A stretch of DNA of 43,548 bases from the NCBI GenBank assembly GCA_910584525.1, contig CAJUAT010000015.1, positions 1-43,548 of the forward strand, read 5' to 3'. Positions 1 through 8,716 of this stretch are shown here, in pieces. The notes beneath the pieces were generated by a model, which made no database searches, had not been told where the DNA came from, and saw only the letters and a program-made list of their open reading frames with translations. How positions within the stretch are numbered: position 1 is the first letter of the stretch; each line of letters starts with the position of its first letter. The translations under genes and the position numbers were made by a program. This DNA comes from an uncultured Muribaculaceae bacterium (lineage in GTDB: Bacteria > Bacteroidota > Bacteroidia > Bacteroidales > Muribaculaceae).

Positions 1-142
1 CTGTGGTTTTCCTTAAAAAAATTCACAAATCACAAAAGTTTAAATGAGTTCAATACAAAATTTTACATCACTCCGCTCGGAAATGTTAAATATAGTTAAT
101 GTTTTAAAACTATCTAGTCGAAGTAAGGCCGCAGACCTGTAA

Positions 143-174
143 TTTGGAATACTCGACGATTTGGCATATCTTTG
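143..174 (+). promoter_or_regulatory. Bacteroidetes-type promoter driving a candidate small RNA
   Basis: TTTG at 143-146, a 20-nt spacer, then TATCTTTG at 167-174. This is a full match to the TTTG / TAnnTTTG promoter known for the primary sigma factor of Bacteroides. Transcription would start near 181 and run right, against gap, meeting a strong hairpin at 220-246. No coding sequence lies in between. Bases 1-142 are AT-rich and hold no gene that I can see. Confidence 0.6.
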
Positions 175-180
175 CAAATC

Positions 181-250
181 GTCAGTCGGATTTTCCGGCA
201 CGACGACATCAATAAAAGGGAAAGCCCGGCGGATGGCCGGGCTTTCGTTT
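181..250 (+). ncRNA. Candidate small RNA of about 70 nt, tail-to-tail with gap
   Basis: The interval between a near-perfect plus-strand promoter and a perfect 11-bp GC-rich hairpin has no open reading frame of useful size. The predicted transcript contains a first imperfect stem around 178-207, with CGTC and CGGA pairing to TCCG and GACG, and then the terminator hairpin. The two-stem shape suits a small regulatory RNA, but no known family is recognised. It could instead be only a promoter for an unknown leader, or a chance match. The boundaries are inferred. Confidence 0.35.
220..246. terminator. Bidirectional terminator at the end of gap
   Basis: Perfect inverted repeat GAAAGCCCGGC / GCCGGGCTTTC (220-230 and 236-246) with a 5-nt loop. 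Read on the minus strand it lies about 20 nt past the gap stop and is followed by CCCTTTTATT, a usable U-rich tail. On the plus strand it is followed by GTTTGC, so it could also end the candidate small RNA. Confidence 0.75.
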
Positions 251-267
251 GCAGTGACGGTAGGAGA

Positions 268-1278
268 TTAACCGTTAACTTTCTTCATGTGTGCGATGAG
301 GTCGAGCACCTTGTTGGAGTAGCCGATCTCATTGTCGTACCAGCTGATAACCTTCACGAAGTTGTCGGTGAGGTAAACACCGGCGTTGGCGTCGAAGATG
401 GAGGTCATGGTGCAGCCGAGGAAGTCGGAGCTGACCACAGCATCCTCAGTGTAACCGAGCACACCCTTGAGCTCGCCTTCGGCGGCAGCCTTCATGGCAG
501 CGCAGATAGCCTCTTTGGTAGCGGGCTTCTCAAGGTTGCAGGTAAGGTCAACAACCGAAACGTCGAGGGTAGGCACACGCATGGAGATACCGGTGAGCTT
601 GCCGTTGAGTTCGGGGATTACTTTACCGACAGCCTTTGCGGCGCCAGTGGAGCTGGGGATGATGTTGGCGCTGGCGGCGCGGCCACCACGCCAGTCCTTC
701 ATCGAAGGACCGTCCACGGTCTTCTGTGTGGCGGTTGTGGAGTGAACGGTGGTCATCAGACCCTCCTTGATGCCGAAGTTGTCGTTGAGAACTTTGGCGA
801 TAGGTGCGAGACAGTTGGTGGTGCAGCTGGCGTTGGATACGAACTGTGTGCCCTTTACGTAGGTGTTCTCGTTAACGCCGCATACGAACATGGGGGTGTC
901 GTCCTTGCTGGGAGCCGACATCACCACGTACTTGGCGCCGGCCTCGATGTGAGCCTGTGCCTTCTCCTTGGTCAGGAAGAGACCAGTCGACTCTACAACG
1001 TACTCTGCCTCTACTGCGCCCCAGTTGATCTCTTTCGGGTCGCGGCAGGCTGTCACGCGGATACGCTTGCCGTTGACGATGAGCTCGTTCTTCTCCATGT
1101 CAGCCTCTACTGTGCCTTCGAAGCGGCCATGCATCGTGTCATACTTCAGCATGTAGGCCATGTAGTCTACAGGAAGAAGATCGTTGATCGCTACTACCTC
1201 GATGTCATCGCGCTTGGTGCTGGCGCGGAATACGAATCGACCGATGCGGCCGAATCCGTTAATGCCAATCTTTGTCAT
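268..1278 (-). CDS. gap: Glyceraldehyde-3-phosphate dehydrogenase, type I
   Basis: Cytosolic glycolytic enzyme that converts glyceraldehyde 3-phosphate, NAD+ and phosphate to 1,3-bisphosphoglycerate. At 336 aa it is full length for the family. The Rossmann motif INGFGRIGR is at residues 5-13, and Asp33 after the second strand points to NAD rather than NADP. The active-site block SNASCTTNCLAP has the nucleophile Cys152, and His179 in TTVHS is the general base. It is a single-gene unit: a minus-strand -10-like box TAATTTTG lies at 1422-1429, giving a leader of about 135 nt, and a hairpin terminator follows at 220-246. The long plus-strand open frame over this gene is only its shadow. Confidence 0.98.
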   Translation of the reverse strand: MTKIGINGFGRIGRFVFRASTKRDDIEVVAINDLLPVDYMAYMLKYDTMHGRFEGTVEADMEKNELIVNGKRIRVTACRDPKEINWGAVEAEYVVESTGLFLTKEKAQAHIEAGAKYVVMSAPSKDDTPMFVCGVNENTYVKGTQFVSNASCTTNCLAPIAKVLNDNFGIKEGLMTTVHSTTATQKTVDGPSMKDWRGGRAASANIIPSSTGAAKAVGKVIPELNGKLTGISMRVPTLDVSVVDLTCNLEKPATKEAICAAMKAAAEGELKGVLGYTEDAVVSSDFLGCTMTSIFDANAGVYLTDNFVKVISWYDNEIGYSNKVLDLIAHMKKVNG

Positions 1279-1413
1279 TACTCTCTTTATTTATTTTTGG
1301 GTTCTTATTTTTTTCTTTATTTTGTCCTTAGTCCGCATAGTCGGGTATCCACAGGGGGTACTTTACTACACTTGCTTATATATATAATGACCCAATTGGC
1401 GTTGGGTTGTGTT

Positions 1414-1421
1414 TAACTTTG
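1414..1421 (+). promoter_or_regulatory. -10-like box for mscL
   Basis: TAACTTTG fits TAnnTTTG. The upstream TTG-type element is weak (TTG at 1396-1398, spacing too short). The start would lie near 1428, giving a leader of about 80 nt before mscL. The box abuts the minus-strand box of gap. Confidence 0.5.
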
Positions 1422-1429
1422 CAAAATTA
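1422..1429 (-). promoter_or_regulatory. -10-like box for gap
   Basis: On the minus strand this reads TAATTTTG, the same box found before tRNA-Glu, sufB and tRNA-Val in this window. No clear TTTG element stands 19-20 nt upstream. The box is directly adjacent, with no spacer, to the oppositely oriented mscL box. Confidence 0.5.
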
Positions 1430-1510
1430 AGAATTTTTTCGCACTTTTGCACGTTCGTTCTCCCCTTTTTATTTGTTTTTAACTGAAAACCAAGTTTATA
1501 AAAGAATAGT

Positions 1511-1951
1511 ATGGGAAAGTTTTTATCTGATTTCAAGGCATTCGCCCTTAAGGGAAATGTGATCGACATGGCCGTCGGCGTAATTGTGGGCGGTGCCTTC
1601 GGCAAGATAGTGAGCTCGCTCGTCGACGACATCATCATGCCGATCATCAGCCTGTGCACGGGGAATACCGGTTTCGAGAACATGCGATATGTGATCCATC
1701 ACGCGGAGCCTGCCGACGCAGCCGCAGGCAAGGCTGCCGTCGAGGAGGTGGCAATCAACTACGGAATGTTCATCCAGAACATCGTCGACTTCCTGATCAT
1801 CGCGCTGAGTATCTTCATAGCCCTTCGCGTCACCATGAAGTTCATGCACAAGGAGGCCAAGGAAGAGGCCGCCGCACCGGCACCCGAACCCACCGCCGAG
1901 GAGAAGCTCCTCACCGAAATCCGCGATATCCTCAAGGACGAGAAGAAGTAA
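1511..1951 (+). CDS. mscL: Large-conductance mechanosensitive channel
   Basis: Homopentameric inner-membrane channel that opens under membrane tension and releases solutes during osmotic downshock. The 146 residues show the family order: amphipathic N-terminal helix MGKFLSDFKAFALKGNVIDM, a Gly/Ala-rich pore helix (about residues 15-45, AVGVIVGGAFGKIVSSLV), a periplasmic loop that is longer and more Ala-rich than in E. coli (about 50-82), a second membrane helix (about 84-107, FIQNIVDFLIIALSIFIAL), and a charged C-terminal helix. It is convergent with mfd, and the last 20 bp overlap the 3' end of mfd on the other strand, so there is no terminator between them. Confidence 0.96.
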   Translation: MGKFLSDFKAFALKGNVIDMAVGVIVGGAFGKIVSSLVDDIIMPIISLCTGNTGFENMRYVIHHAEPADAAAGKAAVEEVAINYGMFIQNIVDFLIIALSIFIALRVTMKFMHKEAKEEAAAPAPEPTAEEKLLTEIRDILKDEKK

Positions 1952-4900
1952 CGAGACTCTCCAGGGTCTTCAGGGCCGTGGAGACGTCGCCCACATTCTC
2001 CACCACCAGCAGCGACCTGTCGCCAAGCTCCTTTAACCGGGTGCCCGCGGGATTCTCCTGAAGCCTGCGCATTATGGCGGCGAAGGTTCTGCTGTGATAG
2101 TAGGCCTCGTTGTCGCTGCTTACGAAGTAGGCACGCATGGCCCCGTTCTTCAGCACTATCCTTTCAAAACCCGATTTGCGCGCCAGTATACGCAGTTCCA
2201 CCACTTTCACCAGCTCCTCGCTGACGGGTGGAATCTTGCCGAAACGGTCGCGCAATTCTTTTCTGAACTCCTCCACCTGCTCCGTACGCTCCATGGCGTC
2301 AAGCTGACGGTAAAGGGTGATGCGCTCATTTTCGTTGGGCACGTACTCTGGGGGCAGCCGAAGTTCCAGGTCGCTCTCTATGGTTACGTCGGCCACGAAA
2401 TTGCCGGCATTCTCGGAGCTTTCCGACAGGTCGTCGAAGTCGTCGCCGAACTCTTCGGTACGCAGCTCCGTCACCGACTCGCGCAGAATCTGCTGGTAAG
2501 CCTCATAGCCGAGGTCGGCGATGAATCCCGACTGTTCAGCACCGAGAAGGTTGCCGGCGCCGCGTATGTCGAGGTCCTGCATGGCTATCTGTATACCGCT
2601 GCCCAGGTCGCTGAACGATTCTATGGCCTGCAGCCGCCGCCGGGCCACAGGCGTCAGCGCCGCCCCGTGTGGCACGAAAAGGTAACAGAAGGCCTTGCGG
2701 CTGCTGCGCCCTACGCGTCCACGTAGCTGATGGAGCTCGCTGAGTCCGAAACTGTGCGCATTGTTCACAAGGATGGTGTTGACATTGGGCATGTCGACGC
2801 CATTCTCTATGATGGTGGTGCTCAGCAGCACGTCATAGTCATGGTTGGCGAAATCGAGTATCGCCTGTTCCACCCGTTCTGCCGGCATCTGGCCATGGGC
2901 GGTCACCACCCTGACGCCGGGTACCAGACGGCGCAGCTTCGTCTCCAGCTCGGCAAGGTTCTCTATGCGGTTTGTCACGAAGAACACCTGTCCGTTTCGG
3001 CTCAGCTCGAAGCTTACGGCCTCGCGCAGTGTATCGTCGTCGAGCATCGACACCGTGGTCATGATCGGCTGGCGGTTGGCCGGCGGAGTGTTGAGGCTCG
3101 ACAGGTCGCGGGCCCCCATAAGCGAGAACTGCAGCGTGCGCGGTATCGGCGTCGCCGACATCGTCAGCGTGTCGACATTAACCTTCAGCTGCTTGAGCTT
3201 CTCCTTGACGGCCACGCCGAATTTCTGCTCCTCGTCGACAATCAGCAGACCAAGATCCTTGAACTGCACCTGCTTGCCGATAATCTTGTGGGTGCCTATG
3301 AGGATATCGATCTTTCCTTCCCGGAGGTCGGCGAGAATCTGACGGACCTCGGCCGGTTTCTTGGCGCGGCTGAGGAACTCCACCCTTACCGGGAAGTCCT
3401 TGAGGCGCTGCGAGAAGGTATGGTAATGCTGCATGGCGAGCACGGTTGTAGGCACGAGGATAGCTGTCTGCTTGCTGTCGCAGGCGGCCTTGAAGGCGGC
3501 GCGTACGGCAATCTCCGTCTTGCCGAAGCCCACGTCGCCGCATACCAGACGGTCCATGGGCCGCGCCTGTTCCATATCGGCCTTCACGGCAGATACAGCC
3601 TTGATCTGGTCGGGGGTGTCCTCATAGGCGAAGGAGGCCTCCAGCTCCTGCTGCAGATACCCGTCGGGCGAATAGGCGAAGCCTTTCTCACGGCGTCGCG
3701 CCGCATAGAGCCTGATGAGGTCGCGCGCTATGTCCTTCATCTTGCTCTTCGTGCGTTCCTTCATGCGCTGCCATGCCCCGGACCCAAGCTTGCTCAGCTT
3801 CGGTGCCTCTCCCTCTTTGCTACGGTATTTCGACAGCTTGTGCAGCGCATGTATCGACACCATCACCAGGTCGCCGTTCTGGAACTCCACCTTGATCATC
3901 TCCTGCGGGCGCCCGTTGACGGTGCTTTTTACAAGACCCTTGAATTTCCCGATGCCATGGTCTATGTGCACTATGTAGTCGTTGACCTCGATCTGGTTGA
4001 GTTCCTTTATGCTGAGGGCCACGCGGCCGCTGCGCGCCTTGTCGCTGTGCAGCGTGTAGTTGTGGAAACGGTCAAATATCTGGTGGTCGGTGAAGAAGCA
4101 GACCTTCGTGTCGTTGTCGATGAATCCCTCGTGAACGGTAGGGCCGGCGGCCGTGAAGGAGATGTTGTCGCCCCGGTCATCAAAGATGGCGCGCAGACGG
4201 TCAGCCTGATGTGGCGAGTCGCTGTATACGAGAATCCGGTAGCCTTTGGCGGTGAAGTTGCCGAAACTGTCGGCAATGAGGTTGAAATTCTTGTGGTAGA
4301 GGGTCTGCGGCACCGTGTCGAAAGCCATGGAGGCGTCGTAGGCGGCCGTGTCGGCGGTCTCTCGTTGTAGAAGGATACGGAAGATTCTCAGCTTCTCCAT
4401 GCGGGAGGCGAAAGCCACGGGGTCCACCACATTCTGCATGGCCTTGTCGTCGCTTTCGCCGGCGATGGCGGCCGCGTCGCTGAAGGTTTCGGCGGCGATT
4501 GACTCCACACGTGACGTGACATAACGGGGGTCGCCGCAGAATATCATGGTGTCGTCGGCGAGCAGGTCGAGCAGCGACACTCCTCCCGGAGCATCGCCGG
4601 CACCTGCCGCAACCACCGTGGCTTCTTCAAGACGCCCCTTGCTGAGCTGGCTCTCGACGTTGAACACCCGCAGCGAGTCAAGCTCGTCGTCGAAAAAGTC
4701 GAGACGGTAGGGCTCTTCATGGCTGTAGCTCCATATGTCGACGATGGAGCCGCGTATCGCGAACTGCCCCGGCTCGTAGACGTAGTCGGTCTTGAAGAAT
4801 CCCATGTCGAGGAGGCGTGCCGACAGAGTGCCTATGGGTATTGAGTCGCCGGCATGCAGGCGTATGGTGTTGTCATTGATGGCCTTGGCGTCGGCCACTT

Positions 4901-5285
4901 TCTCGGCGAGAGCCTCAGGGGATGCTACTATTACGCGGGGAGGCCGGGAGCCTGTGAGCCTGTTGAGAGTGTCGGTGCGGAGTATGCGCTGGGCGACGTC
5001 GGCCTGTCCGTATTTGATGTCCCTCTTGTAGCCCGAGGGGAATATGCACACATTGTCGTCGCCAAGGAGGGCGCGGAGGTCGGAAAATGCGTATCCGGCG
5101 GAAGCGGGGTCATCGCAGACGAGCAGGGAGATGCCCTTGTCGAGCGAGGCGAGGAGAAAAGCTTTCGCGGAGCCTGAGAGACCCGTGCAGAGGGCGCGGC
5201 GTACTGATGTGTCGGCGGCCATGCGCAGGAATGCCTTGCGCCTCGCCGGCGTCATGAACAATGACAGAGTGTCGCCGGCGTTCAT
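1932..5285 (-). CDS. mfd: Transcription-repair coupling factor
   Basis: Cytosolic DNA translocase that pushes stalled RNA polymerase off damaged template and recruits UvrA. At 1117 aa it is typical. The order is: UvrB-like N-terminal region with the UvrA-contact area (to about 290), the RNA-polymerase interaction domain (about 428-490, IEVNDYIVHIDHGIGKFKG), the superfamily 2 motor with Walker A GDVGFGKT at 583-590 and DEEQ at 684-687, the QLRGRVGR motif VI, and the C-terminal TRCF autoinhibitory domain. Its ATG overlaps the stop of the upstream S41 peptidase by 4 bp (ATGA), so it is probably the last gene of a nadB-S41-mfd unit. Its stop lies inside the end of mscL. Confidence 0.97.
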   Translation of the reverse strand: MNAGDTLSLFMTPARRKAFLRMAADTSVRRALCTGLSGSAKAFLLASLDKGISLLVCDDPASAGYAFSDLRALLGDDNVCIFPSGYKRDIKYGQADVAQRILRTDTLNRLTGSRPPRVIVASPEALAEKVADAKAINDNTIRLHAGDSIPIGTLSARLLDMGFFKTDYVYEPGQFAIRGSIVDIWSYSHEEPYRLDFFDDELDSLRVFNVESQLSKGRLEEATVVAAGAGDAPGGVSLLDLLADDTMIFCGDPRYVTSRVESIAAETFSDAAAIAGESDDKAMQNVVDPVAFASRMEKLRIFRILLQRETADTAAYDASMAFDTVPQTLYHKNFNLIADSFGNFTAKGYRILVYSDSPHQADRLRAIFDDRGDNISFTAAGPTVHEGFIDNDTKVCFFTDHQIFDRFHNYTLHSDKARSGRVALSIKELNQIEVNDYIVHIDHGIGKFKGLVKSTVNGRPQEMIKVEFQNGDLVMVSIHALHKLSKYRSKEGEAPKLSKLGSGAWQRMKERTKSKMKDIARDLIRLYAARRREKGFAYSPDGYLQQELEASFAYEDTPDQIKAVSAVKADMEQARPMDRLVCGDVGFGKTEIAVRAAFKAACDSKQTAILVPTTVLAMQHYHTFSQRLKDFPVRVEFLSRAKKPAEVRQILADLREGKIDILIGTHKIIGKQVQFKDLGLLIVDEEQKFGVAVKEKLKQLKVNVDTLTMSATPIPRTLQFSLMGARDLSSLNTPPANRQPIMTTVSMLDDDTLREAVSFELSRNGQVFFVTNRIENLAELETKLRRLVPGVRVVTAHGQMPAERVEQAILDFANHDYDVLLSTTIIENGVDMPNVNTILVNNAHSFGLSELHQLRGRVGRSSRKAFCYLFVPHGAALTPVARRRLQAIESFSDLGSGIQIAMQDLDIRGAGNLLGAEQSGFIADLGYEAYQQILRESVTELRTEEFGDDFDDLSESSENAGNFVADVTIESDLELRLPPEYVPNENERITLYRQLDAMERTEQVEEFRKELRDRFGKIPPVSEELVKVVELRILARKSGFERIVLKNGAMRAYFVSSDNEAYYHSRTFAAIMRRLQENPAGTRLKELGDRSLLVVENVGDVSTALKTLESLVTSSRP

Positions 5286-6970
5286 CGTCGTGTGTCGGTT
5301 TTGGTAACGACAGTCGCCGGACGCAGCATCTTTTTATACAGCGGGCTCCCCATGATGCTTATGGCGGTGGCTATGGCCTTGTCGTCGCGCACGGTATATG
5401 CGTTGCGCCCTTTGCCCGGATAATAACGGCTCACAATCTCCGACCCGAGGTATTCCTCCACCTGGGGGCGATGTGTGTCGAAATCCCTGTCGAGGTTATG
5501 GGTGAGCAGCTTCTTGAGGTTGTCGAAGGCCGCCGTGGTCTCATCGTTGATGTATCCTTCATCGCGGGCTATGTTGCGCAGCTGTTCGGTAGCCGATTCC
5601 ATGGTGCTGTCGTATTTGAACTTCGCGGGGTCGATGCTGGCCTTGAAGTCGGAGTATATGGAGTCGGTCACCACGAACTTGTCGGCAGGGGGTATGGAGG
5701 GATGTGTGGCGGCATACTTGTTGGCATAACGCCATATCCAGTTGTCGCTTACGGCGTTGTAAACGAGGCGGTTCACCTTTGGCCAGTCGATCACGGAGTC
5801 AGGGGCGAGACCGCCGCCGTCGCGTATTGTACGGCCGTGGAGGGTCTTGTACTCATGAGTGAGCGAGTCGGGCACGCGAGCCGCGGAGCCATCCTCGTTG
5901 CGGTGCTGATAGTCGAGGGCCTGTATAAGGCGTCCGCTGGGGGTATAGTATTTGGCCACGGTCACCTTGAGGACACCGCCATAGGGTAGAGGTCTGGTGG
6001 TCTGCACGAGGCCTTTCCCGAAGCTGCGGCTTCCCAGAAGGATGCCGCGGTCAAGGTCCTGCATGGCGCCGGCCAGAATCTCCGAGGCCGAGGCAGTGCT
6101 CCCGTCGATGAGCACGGCAAGAGGTATGTCGGGATAGAGAGGATTGCGCATGGTCTTGTAGGTGCGTGAATTATCCTTCTCGCGGCCTACGGTGCGTATG
6201 ATTTCGGTGCCTTTGGGCACGAAGTTGGCGGCCACGTCGACGCTCTGTTCGAGAAGGCCGCCGCCATTGCCGCGAAGGTCTATGATGATGCCTGTGAGGT
6301 CAGGATGACGGCTCTTGAAGGTGTCGAGCACGGCCCGTACCTCCTTGCCGGTGTTCTCTATGAATTGCGAGATGCGGATATATCCTGTCTTGCCGTTGAT
6401 TACGGTGCTGTAAGGCACGGATGGAGAGCGCAGCCGGGCGCGGGTGATGGTGATGTCGCGCACGGAGTCGGACACGTAAGGACGTATCACGCGCACGCGC
6501 ACCTGTGTGTCGGGACGCCCGCGAAGCAGCTTGGTGATCTTGTCGGAAGTATAGGACGTCACATCCACGGTATCCACGCGGATAAAGCGGTCGCCGGCCT
6601 TGAGTCCGGCGGCCAGTGCCGGACTCTCCTCCATGGGTTCCGAGACGCATACCCCGCCACCCTCATTGACAAGGTAGGCGCCGATGCCGCCATATTCGCC
6701 CGTGGTCATCTGGCTGATATCCTCGCGGTTCTCCTCGGGATAATATACGGTATAGGGGTCGACGGTCTCCAGCAGGGCGTCGATGGCCTCACGGAACGCA
6801 CGCTCGCGGTCGATCGTGTCAACATAGTTGAGCTCCAGTTCCTTGACGATGGCGCTGAAGGTGGTGAGACCGCGGGCCGACGACATGTCGCCGCTCTTCC
6901 GTTCGTTACCTGACAGGTGTATCGCCGTCAGAAGTAAAACCATGACAGGCAGCAACAGTAATTTCTTCAT
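5282..6970 (-). CDS. S41 family C-terminal processing peptidase (PDZ protease)
   Basis: Exported serine protease of the CtpA/Prc type that trims the C-termini of envelope proteins. The 562 residues start with a signal or anchor (KKLLLLPVMVLLLTAIHL). A PDZ domain follows (about 90-178, GGIGAYLV...SPALAAGLKAGDRFI), then the S41 catalytic fold. By alignment to E. coli Prc the nucleophile is Ser294 in STASASE, and the general base is Lys319 in SFGKGLVQ, exactly 25 residues later as in Prc. A further C-terminal region of about 200 residues is usual in Bacteroidales homologues. It lies 45 bp after nadB and overlaps mfd by 4 bp. The physiological substrate cannot be told from sequence. Confidence 0.93.
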   Translation of the reverse strand: MKKLLLLPVMVLLLTAIHLSGNERKSGDMSSARGLTTFSAIVKELELNYVDTIDRERAFREAIDALLETVDPYTVYYPEENREDISQMTTGEYGGIGAYLVNEGGGVCVSEPMEESPALAAGLKAGDRFIRVDTVDVTSYTSDKITKLLRGRPDTQVRVRVIRPYVSDSVRDITITRARLRSPSVPYSTVINGKTGYIRISQFIENTGKEVRAVLDTFKSRHPDLTGIIIDLRGNGGGLLEQSVDVAANFVPKGTEIIRTVGREKDNSRTYKTMRNPLYPDIPLAVLIDGSTASASEILAGAMQDLDRGILLGSRSFGKGLVQTTRPLPYGGVLKVTVAKYYTPSGRLIQALDYQHRNEDGSAARVPDSLTHEYKTLHGRTIRDGGGLAPDSVIDWPKVNRLVYNAVSDNWIWRYANKYAATHPSIPPADKFVVTDSIYSDFKASIDPAKFKYDSTMESATEQLRNIARDEGYINDETTAAFDNLKKLLTHNLDRDFDTHRPQVEEYLGSEIVSRYYPGKGRNAYTVRDDKAIATAISIMGSPLYKKMLRPATVVTKTDTRR

Positions 6971-7015
6971 ATCTCTGATAACAAGTCTTGGGGCACGTCG
7001 GTTTTAGAGCGGATC

Positions 7016-8599
7016 TTATCCGGCGGTGGTGATGTTGTCGGGGTGAGGGTAGTCCACGGTGAAGTGGAGTCCTCGGCTTTCCTTGCGGTCCATGGCCTGA
7101 CGAGTCACGAGGTAGGCCACGTTGATGATGTTGCGCAGCTCGCAAAGCTGGCGCGTGGGCTTGCTGCGCCGGAACAGGTCTTCGGTCTCCTGGTAGAGTA
7201 TGTCCAGACGGTTCCAGGCCCTTTTGAGCCGCAGGTCGGAACGGACTATCCCCACATAGTAGCCCATGATCTGACTCACTTCCTTCTCGCTCTGGGTGAT
7301 GAGCACCATCTCCTCGGGAGAGGAAGTGCCTTCGGCGTTCCAGTCGGGAACATCGTCGCGCCAGTCGATGCCGTTGATGACTGAGGCGGCATGGCGTGCC
7401 GCGCTGTCGGCGTATACCACAGCCTCTATCAGGGAGTTGCTGGCAAGACGGTTGCCGCCGTGGAGACCGGTGCAGCTGCATTCCCCTATGGCGTAGAGGT
7501 GGCGTATGCTGCTTTCGCCGTTGAGGTCGACGGATATGCCGCCGCACAGATAGTGGGCCGCCGGTGCCACTGGTATCATCTCCTTGGTGATGTCGATGCC
7601 GAGGCTGAGGCATTTCTCGTAGATGTTGGGGAAATGGTGTCTGGTTTCCTCGGGGTCCTTGTGGGTGACGTCGAGCATGACATGGTCGGTGCCGTGGAGT
7701 TTCATTTCGGAGTCGATGGCGCGAGCCACGATGTCGCGGGGTGCCAGCGAGAGACGTTTGTCGTACTTGTGCATGAACTCGGTGCCGTCGATATTCTTCA
7801 GGATGGCGCCATATCCGCGCATGGCCTCGGTGATGAGGAAGGAGGGACGGTCGCCGGGGTGGTACAGGGCCGTGGGGTGGAACTGTATAAACTCCATATC
7901 CTTGACGGTTCCCTTGGCACGGTAAACCATGGCAATACCGTCGCCGGTGGCCACAAGGGGATTGGTGGTAGTGGTGTATACGGCGCCGACGCCGCCGGTG
8001 GCCATTACCGTGACCTTGGCGAGGAATGTCTCCACATTGCCGGTGGCTTCGTCGAGCACATATGCGCCGTAGCAGGTAATGTCGGGAGTGCGGCGCGTCA
8101 CCACTTTGCCCAGGTGGTGCTGGGTGATGATTTCCACGGCGCAGTGATGGTCGAAGACGTGTATGTTGGGAGTCCGGCGAATGGCCTTCACGAGCGAGGT
8201 CTGTATTTCGGCGCCGGTATTGTCGGCATGATGGAGGATACGGAACTCGGAGTGCCCCCCTTCGCGGTGCAGGTCGAAAGAGCCGTCGGACTTGCGGTCG
8301 AAGTCGACGCCCCAGGAGAGGAGTTCCTCAATTTGGCGGGGAGCGTTGGTTATTACCTGTCTGACGGCATCGGGGTCGGAGAGCCAGTCGCCGGCCACCA
8401 TAGTGTCGTGAATGTGTTTGTCGAAATTGTCGACGAGCAGGTTTGTGACTGAGGCGACGCCGCCTTGGGCGAAATAAGTGTTGGCCTCTTCGAGGTCCGT
8501 TTTGCAGATGATGGCGATAGAGGCGCCGGTACGGGCGGCCTTGAGAGCGAACGACATGCCGGCGATGCCGGAGCCTATGATGAGATAATCGTAGCGCAT
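7016..8599 (-). CDS. nadB: L-aspartate oxidase
   Basis: Flavoenzyme that oxidises L-aspartate to iminoaspartate, the first step of de novo NAD synthesis; in anaerobes fumarate can serve as electron acceptor. The FAD-binding dinucleotide motif GSGIAGMSFALKAARTG is at residues 8-24. The family blocks FAQGGVASV, HREGGHSEFRILHHADNTG and GGISVDLNGES...YAIGECSCTGLHGGNRLASNSL are present. These support NadB over succinate dehydrogenase FrdA, because the protein is short (527 aa) and no frdB or frdC is nearby. No nadA or nadC is adjacent. It is probably the first gene of the unit running into the S41 peptidase and mfd. I see no clear TAnnTTTG box in the 117 bp upstream. Confidence 0.95.
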   Translation of the reverse strand: MRYDYLIIGSGIAGMSFALKAARTGASIAIICKTDLEEANTYFAQGGVASVTNLLVDNFDKHIHDTMVAGDWLSDPDAVRQVITNAPRQIEELLSWGVDFDRKSDGSFDLHREGGHSEFRILHHADNTGAEIQTSLVKAIRRTPNIHVFDHHCAVEIITQHHLGKVVTRRTPDITCYGAYVLDEATGNVETFLAKVTVMATGGVGAVYTTTTNPLVATGDGIAMVYRAKGTVKDMEFIQFHPTALYHPGDRPSFLITEAMRGYGAILKNIDGTEFMHKYDKRLSLAPRDIVARAIDSEMKLHGTDHVMLDVTHKDPEETRHHFPNIYEKCLSLGIDITKEMIPVAPAAHYLCGGISVDLNGESSIRHLYAIGECSCTGLHGGNRLASNSLIEAVVYADSAARHAASVINGIDWRDDVPDWNAEGTSSPEEMVLITQSEKEVSQIMGYYVGIVRSDLRLKRAWNRLDILYQETEDLFRRSKPTRQLCELRNIINVAYLVTRQAMDRKESRGLHFTVDYPHPDNITTAG

Positions 8600-8658
8600 A
8601 AGTCGAGTGAATTAGAGAGGTTGCGGCGCGGCCCTCAGGGCGCGTTCCTTAAAATAGA

Positions 8659-8695
8659 CCGGGCCGGCGGTCAGCGATACTGACTGCCGGCCCGG
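8659..8695 (-). terminator. Strong terminator after rpsT
   Basis: Sixteen-bp stem (8659-8674 with 8680-8695; one G-U pair) around a CGATA loop. On the minus strand it is followed by TCTATTTTAAGG. It lies about 20 nt past the rpsT stop and separates the tRNA-Glu/rpsT transcript from nadB. Confidence 0.8.
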
Positions 8696-8716
8696 CTGTG
8701 ATATTGGTGTCCGCTA

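Noticed and set aside
172..1416. 414-codon plus-strand open frame opposite gap
   Set aside because: It is the complement of a clear gap gene, has no known domain, and is typical of GC-rich antisense frames.
2730..4370. 546-codon frame opposite mfd
   Set aside because: Shadow of mfd; low-complexity His/Leu/Val composition and no motif.
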